This document shows positions 60,985 to 64,000 of a stretch of DNA of 64,000 bases, in pieces. Each line of letters begins with the position of its first letter. Within the stretch, counting starts at the first letter, position 1. The notes beneath the pieces were generated by a model. It did not search any database and was not told the origin of the DNA. It saw only the letters and a list, made by a program, of their open reading frames with translations. This DNA comes from Sphagnum compactum (taxonomy: Eukaryota; Bryophyta; Sphagnopsida; Sphagnales). A program made the translations under genes and the position numbers. The stretch spans positions 3,844,001 through 3,908,000 of the forward strand of contig OZ234497.1 of NCBI GenBank assembly GCA_965153455.1, written 5' to 3'.

Positions 60985-61510
60985 GAGGACGACTAGGGTA
61001 GTTAAAGAAAAGAAGGAAGGAAGAGGAAAGGGCTGAGCTGCTGAGGTCCTGGCCTGAAACGAGGTCCCTACAAGAGGTCCTAAAACGAGGCCCCGGGAAG
61101 GAGTTTCAGTCCTGAAACGAGGGCCTGAACCGAGGTCCGTGAAAGAGTTCCTAAACCGAGGTCTGTAAAACGATGAGTGCCTAAAAACGGAAGAGAAGTA
61201 AACCTGAAGCAAGGTGCTGAAATAATGAGGTCCCAAAAAGATGTCCTAAAACGAGGTCCAGAAAATAGATAGCTGACTAAAAACGAGGTCAGGGAAAGAG
61301 TCGTGGTCCTGAAACGGGGACCTGAGCCGAGGTCCGTAAAAGAGTTCCTAAAAACGAGGTCCGGAAGAGAAGGAGTCCTGAAGCGAGGTGCTGAAATTAT
61401 GAGGTCCGTAAAAAGATGTCCTAAAACCAGGTCCCGAAAGAGGATGCCCTGAAAAGAGGGCCTGAAAACAGAGAGAGAGAGAGGTCCTGCTGAAACGAGG
61501 TGTTGAGAAG
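60985..61510. repeat. GAGGTCCTGAAAC-type repeat with ~197-bp higher order
   Basis: Short units of 10-25 bases built from GAGGTCC and CTGAAAC or CTAAAAC fill this stretch. Longer blocks recur: the one starting CCTGAAACGAGGGCCTGA at 61111 matches the one at 61308, through AAAGAGTTCCTAAA, GGTGCTGAAAT and AAAAAGATGTCCTAAAAC. That gives a higher-order period of about 197. The plus strand is strongly purine-rich. A 219-codon minus-strand open frame (61080-61739) reads through it with repeated Phe-Arg-Thr motifs and is treated as a by-product. Confidence 0.88.
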
Positions 61511-61603
61511 TTGGGTTTGAGGACCTGAAATGCGGATTGCAGTCAGGCATCTTTGGTGTTGCTGTTGTGCTGCTGCACTGCACATTGTCTGCTCTGCACA
61601 TGT

Positions 61604-61712
61604 TCGCACGAAAGAGAGACACGGAAAGAGAGCAACAGACAGCAGAAACACACAGGGAGAGAGAGAGAGAGAGAGTCTGAAAGACAAAGAGAGAGAGACA
61701 CACACACATATT
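61604..61712. repeat. (GA)n and (CA)n microsatellites
   Basis: GAGAGA runs near 61608-61636 and 61656-61674, then ACACACAC near 61696-61708, form a purine-rich tail to the preceding repeat. Confidence 0.85.
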
Positions 61713-61714
61713 TA

Positions 61715-62345
61715 GGCTTCTATTTTGGTGATGGGTCAATCAAATGGCTCCTTCTCAAAGAAAAATAAATAAATTGTGGGCTGACTATTCTAAACTATTT
61801 AAAAAAACTTGGATCCGTAGGTTCTTCAAAAAAGTCAAGAACCACCCAACACTGGATCTTACACATTCCAATTTTAAAAGAATTGAGTGTAATAGCCGCC
61901 ATGCACCATTTGCATTTTACCCATTTGGTAGTTAACACTATTTAGTCATTTAGACATCTTCACGTGGGATATTACAATCCATGATTTTTTGTGATGATTT
62001 TTTTGACACCTTGAAATGAAGTCAGCTGTGTATTTTGATGGGTTTACTTTATTTTGGGGGTTAAAACTTAGTTTTAATTTTACATTATAAAGTGATTAAC
62101 ATTTTTAACAAATGTGTTTTGCATGATGAGTTGAAAACATTTTGATGTTTCATATAAATATGTAAACATCAAAACATATTTTTTTACTGAATATACATTT
62201 TTGTATTTTTTCAGATATAGAGGATTTGTTTTTGAAAGAATGGCCTTAATTTGATAGATTTCTGAAAAAAATTCAAATCACTAGATTTTTACAACATGTT
62301 CCGACAAGAAGCCCAAATAAAAAAAGATTCCTAAATTTTTTTACT
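61715..62345. repeat. R/S fragment, right of Y copy 4
   Basis: 61715-62050 matches 36230-36600 and 27390-27600; 62090-62345 matches 27640-27900 and overlaps with 53860-54000. Sequence related to the left flank therefore also lies to the right of Y copy 4. Confidence 0.75.
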
Positions 62346-64000
62346 TTCATGTTTAGTCTATAGACAAATTCAGTTAAATTTGACTACATCACAAATTTTG
62401 AAGGGGAAAAAAACATTGCAAACCATATCAAATTAACATGAATGAAAGAAAAGTTTGAACTTTTGCGATTAATTCAAACTTAGAATTCTTCCAACCAACA
62501 AACTTCACCTTTGTGGGGATGTTCAATAAATGTGGTAATGCGACACACTCCAAGAAGCCAGGCATTGTAATCATGAACGAACATATTACACAAGGTGGCA
62601 ATGATTCTAACATCTCTGGCATTATTTTGGTACAAATGAAATGTGGGCAAGGGTATATTGTGCGAGGCATTGGAAACATGAGGTAAAAGATTTTGCTTTG
62701 AAAATTGTGTTGGGGACCAAAAGTGTCGGCCTTGCTCAGTGATTGCATGATTCATTGTAATGAACACATGAGAAGAGGCATTTTGAACTGAATTCTTATG
62801 TTCTAAGGTCCTTGGAATGTTTCAACTACGCAACCTTGCTGCTACTAGCAAATTTGGATTTCAGTTGCCAATGTCCAACAATGAAGGTAATATGAATTTG
62901 GAGTAAAGGAACAACCATGCTAACCCTTCCAACATTCATACTGTGGCATCTTGATGTTTTGGTAGCACTATTTTGAATGCCCATTTGTGCTTTTGTCATT
63001 GTTGATTGGATGGTGTTTTCAACATTCTGCAATTTGCTACTAATAGAATTTGGAAGATTTGCTAAACTGTTAAAGTATTACTAAACTCAAAAGGCAATCA
63101 CATGTCTTCTAGTGTCCATTGGTCCAAATGTGTCCCATCCATCTTTGAATCATAAGTACTTAGATTCGTTTTATAGGTGTGCTTGAAGACTACCAATTTG
63201 TCAATTTAAAGTTCAAGCTAGTTGTAGCATAGAGGTAAATGAATACGTAGTCCTTCAAATGCCCAACAAATATAAGACAACATTGCTAAAAAAACCATTA
63301 CAATAGTTGCACTAGAAAGAAATAATTTCTTGTTGTTTGCATAAAGAATTATTTTACTAAGTTCACAAAACTCTCAACACCATCTCTGAAATTTTCCACA
63401 CACTATTGCATCAACACCATCCTTAATCCTCTCACGCCTCTTTATACACACCACCATTGTCAACCTCTTTCAAAATGAACTTCCAACACCCCCACATTGA
63501 CAATTTAAAAACTTTTCACCATCCCAAGCTCTTTAGTTACAACACAACAATGTTCATGCTACACAAAACTTATTACGGCCCATCACCAAAAAACACAATA
63601 ATGAGATGAAAATACCACCATTGACTACGTCCTTTCCTAAAAGTAAAGGAAACAACATTGAAATTGACCAAATTGTAAACCCTAAAAGTCAAGAAAAACC
63701 CTGAATGTCCTTTGGTGAAAGACACCCACAAGGAAAATGATCCAGCGCAAACCCTAGAAAAAGAACCAAATTTCTGAGTTTATTTGGTAGAAATACATCA
63801 CAAATGAAATGACCAACTGTAAATTCAAAAAAAGACCTAAAATCCTAATTTCTTGCTACCAAAACCCTGACTTTATTTAGTAAACAGACAGCAGACTCAA
63901 AGTGACCAACTGCAAGCCTCAGAGAAGGACTAAAATCCTTAGTTCTTGCTTTCAGCAATCCTGCCTTGGGTGAAGGAGCACCCACACGGGTACCATGGTA
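62346..64000. other. Intergenic, no supported gene
   Basis: Minus-strand open frames at 62480-62767 and 62826-63032 have protein-like composition but no recognised family and no second copy in the window. Two diverged blocks near 63660-63780 and 63860-63990 share AAACCCTGA-like, CTTGCT and GAAGGAGCACCCACA-like pieces. A CACCCACATTGGTACCATGG-like end at 63980-64000 recurs near 10865. Confidence 0.45.

Noticed and set aside
61080-61739. 219-codon minus-strand open frame, the longest in the window
   Set aside because: It lies in the GAGGTCCTGAAAC repeat and the GA/CA microsatellites. Its Phe-Arg-Thr motifs follow from the DNA repeat, so it is not evidence of a gene.
29951-62345. Family Y as an intact LTR retrotransposon
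   Set aside because: No gag, protease, reverse transcriptase, integrase, primer-binding site or clean terminal repeats could be read.

Overview
The window looks like nuclear DNA of a land plant or other streptophyte. It is AT-rich and has introns with GT/AG borders. Its two recognisable genes are a plant-type adenylosuccinate synthetase with a Ser-rich, transit-peptide-like leader and a callose synthase (glucan synthase-like, GSL), and there is a decayed plant CACTA-type transposon domain. I cannot name the species. No bacterial operons, rRNA, tRNA or CRISPR arrays were seen.

Layout: (1) 1-782 is a 21-bp minisatellite and the upstream region of the first gene. (2) 783-7377 holds the 5' half of an adenylosuccinate synthetase gene (+) facing the 5' part of a callose synthase gene (-). 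Both stop at about 2141-2505, so neither has its 3' half. (3) 7378-39896 has no gene I can support; it is a mosaic of old repeats, tandem duplications, two short terminal-inverted-repeat elements, one CACTA remnant and two main copies of a long dispersed repeat (called family Y here). (4) 39897-46140 is a second copy of 1181-7377. (5) 46141-64000 is again repeats: a ~200-bp tandem array, two more Y copies, a striking cluster of nested hairpins (51273-51646) and a purine-rich higher-order repeat (60985-61510).

All copies of the two recognised genes look like pseudogenes. Some lesions are shared by the duplicates: an in-frame TGA in callose synthase exon 1 and a lost base before its YDDFNE motif. 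Others are private to one copy. The order inferred is: the two 5' gene halves were joined convergently, at least the callose synthase part was already broken, the 6.2-kb block was then duplicated about 39 kb away, and each copy decayed further on its own. The synthetase copies have partly complementary damage: copy 1 keeps the N-terminus but has Gln for the catalytic His and no splice donor; copy 2 keeps His and donor but lacks the N-terminus and has a frameshift.

Family Y (main copies near 22518-24545, 29951-35640, 48272-51260 and 54393-60760, plus a fragment near 13560-13820) contains a minus-strand open frame for a small single-pass membrane-like protein with a Pro-rich tail, and downstream two exon-like segments with matching splice phases. 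No reverse transcriptase, integrase or other mobility enzyme was found in it. I did not find a clearly new functional system; the best candidates for a second look are the Y-borne small ORF and the hairpin cluster. Identity levels and family relations were judged by eye, not computed.
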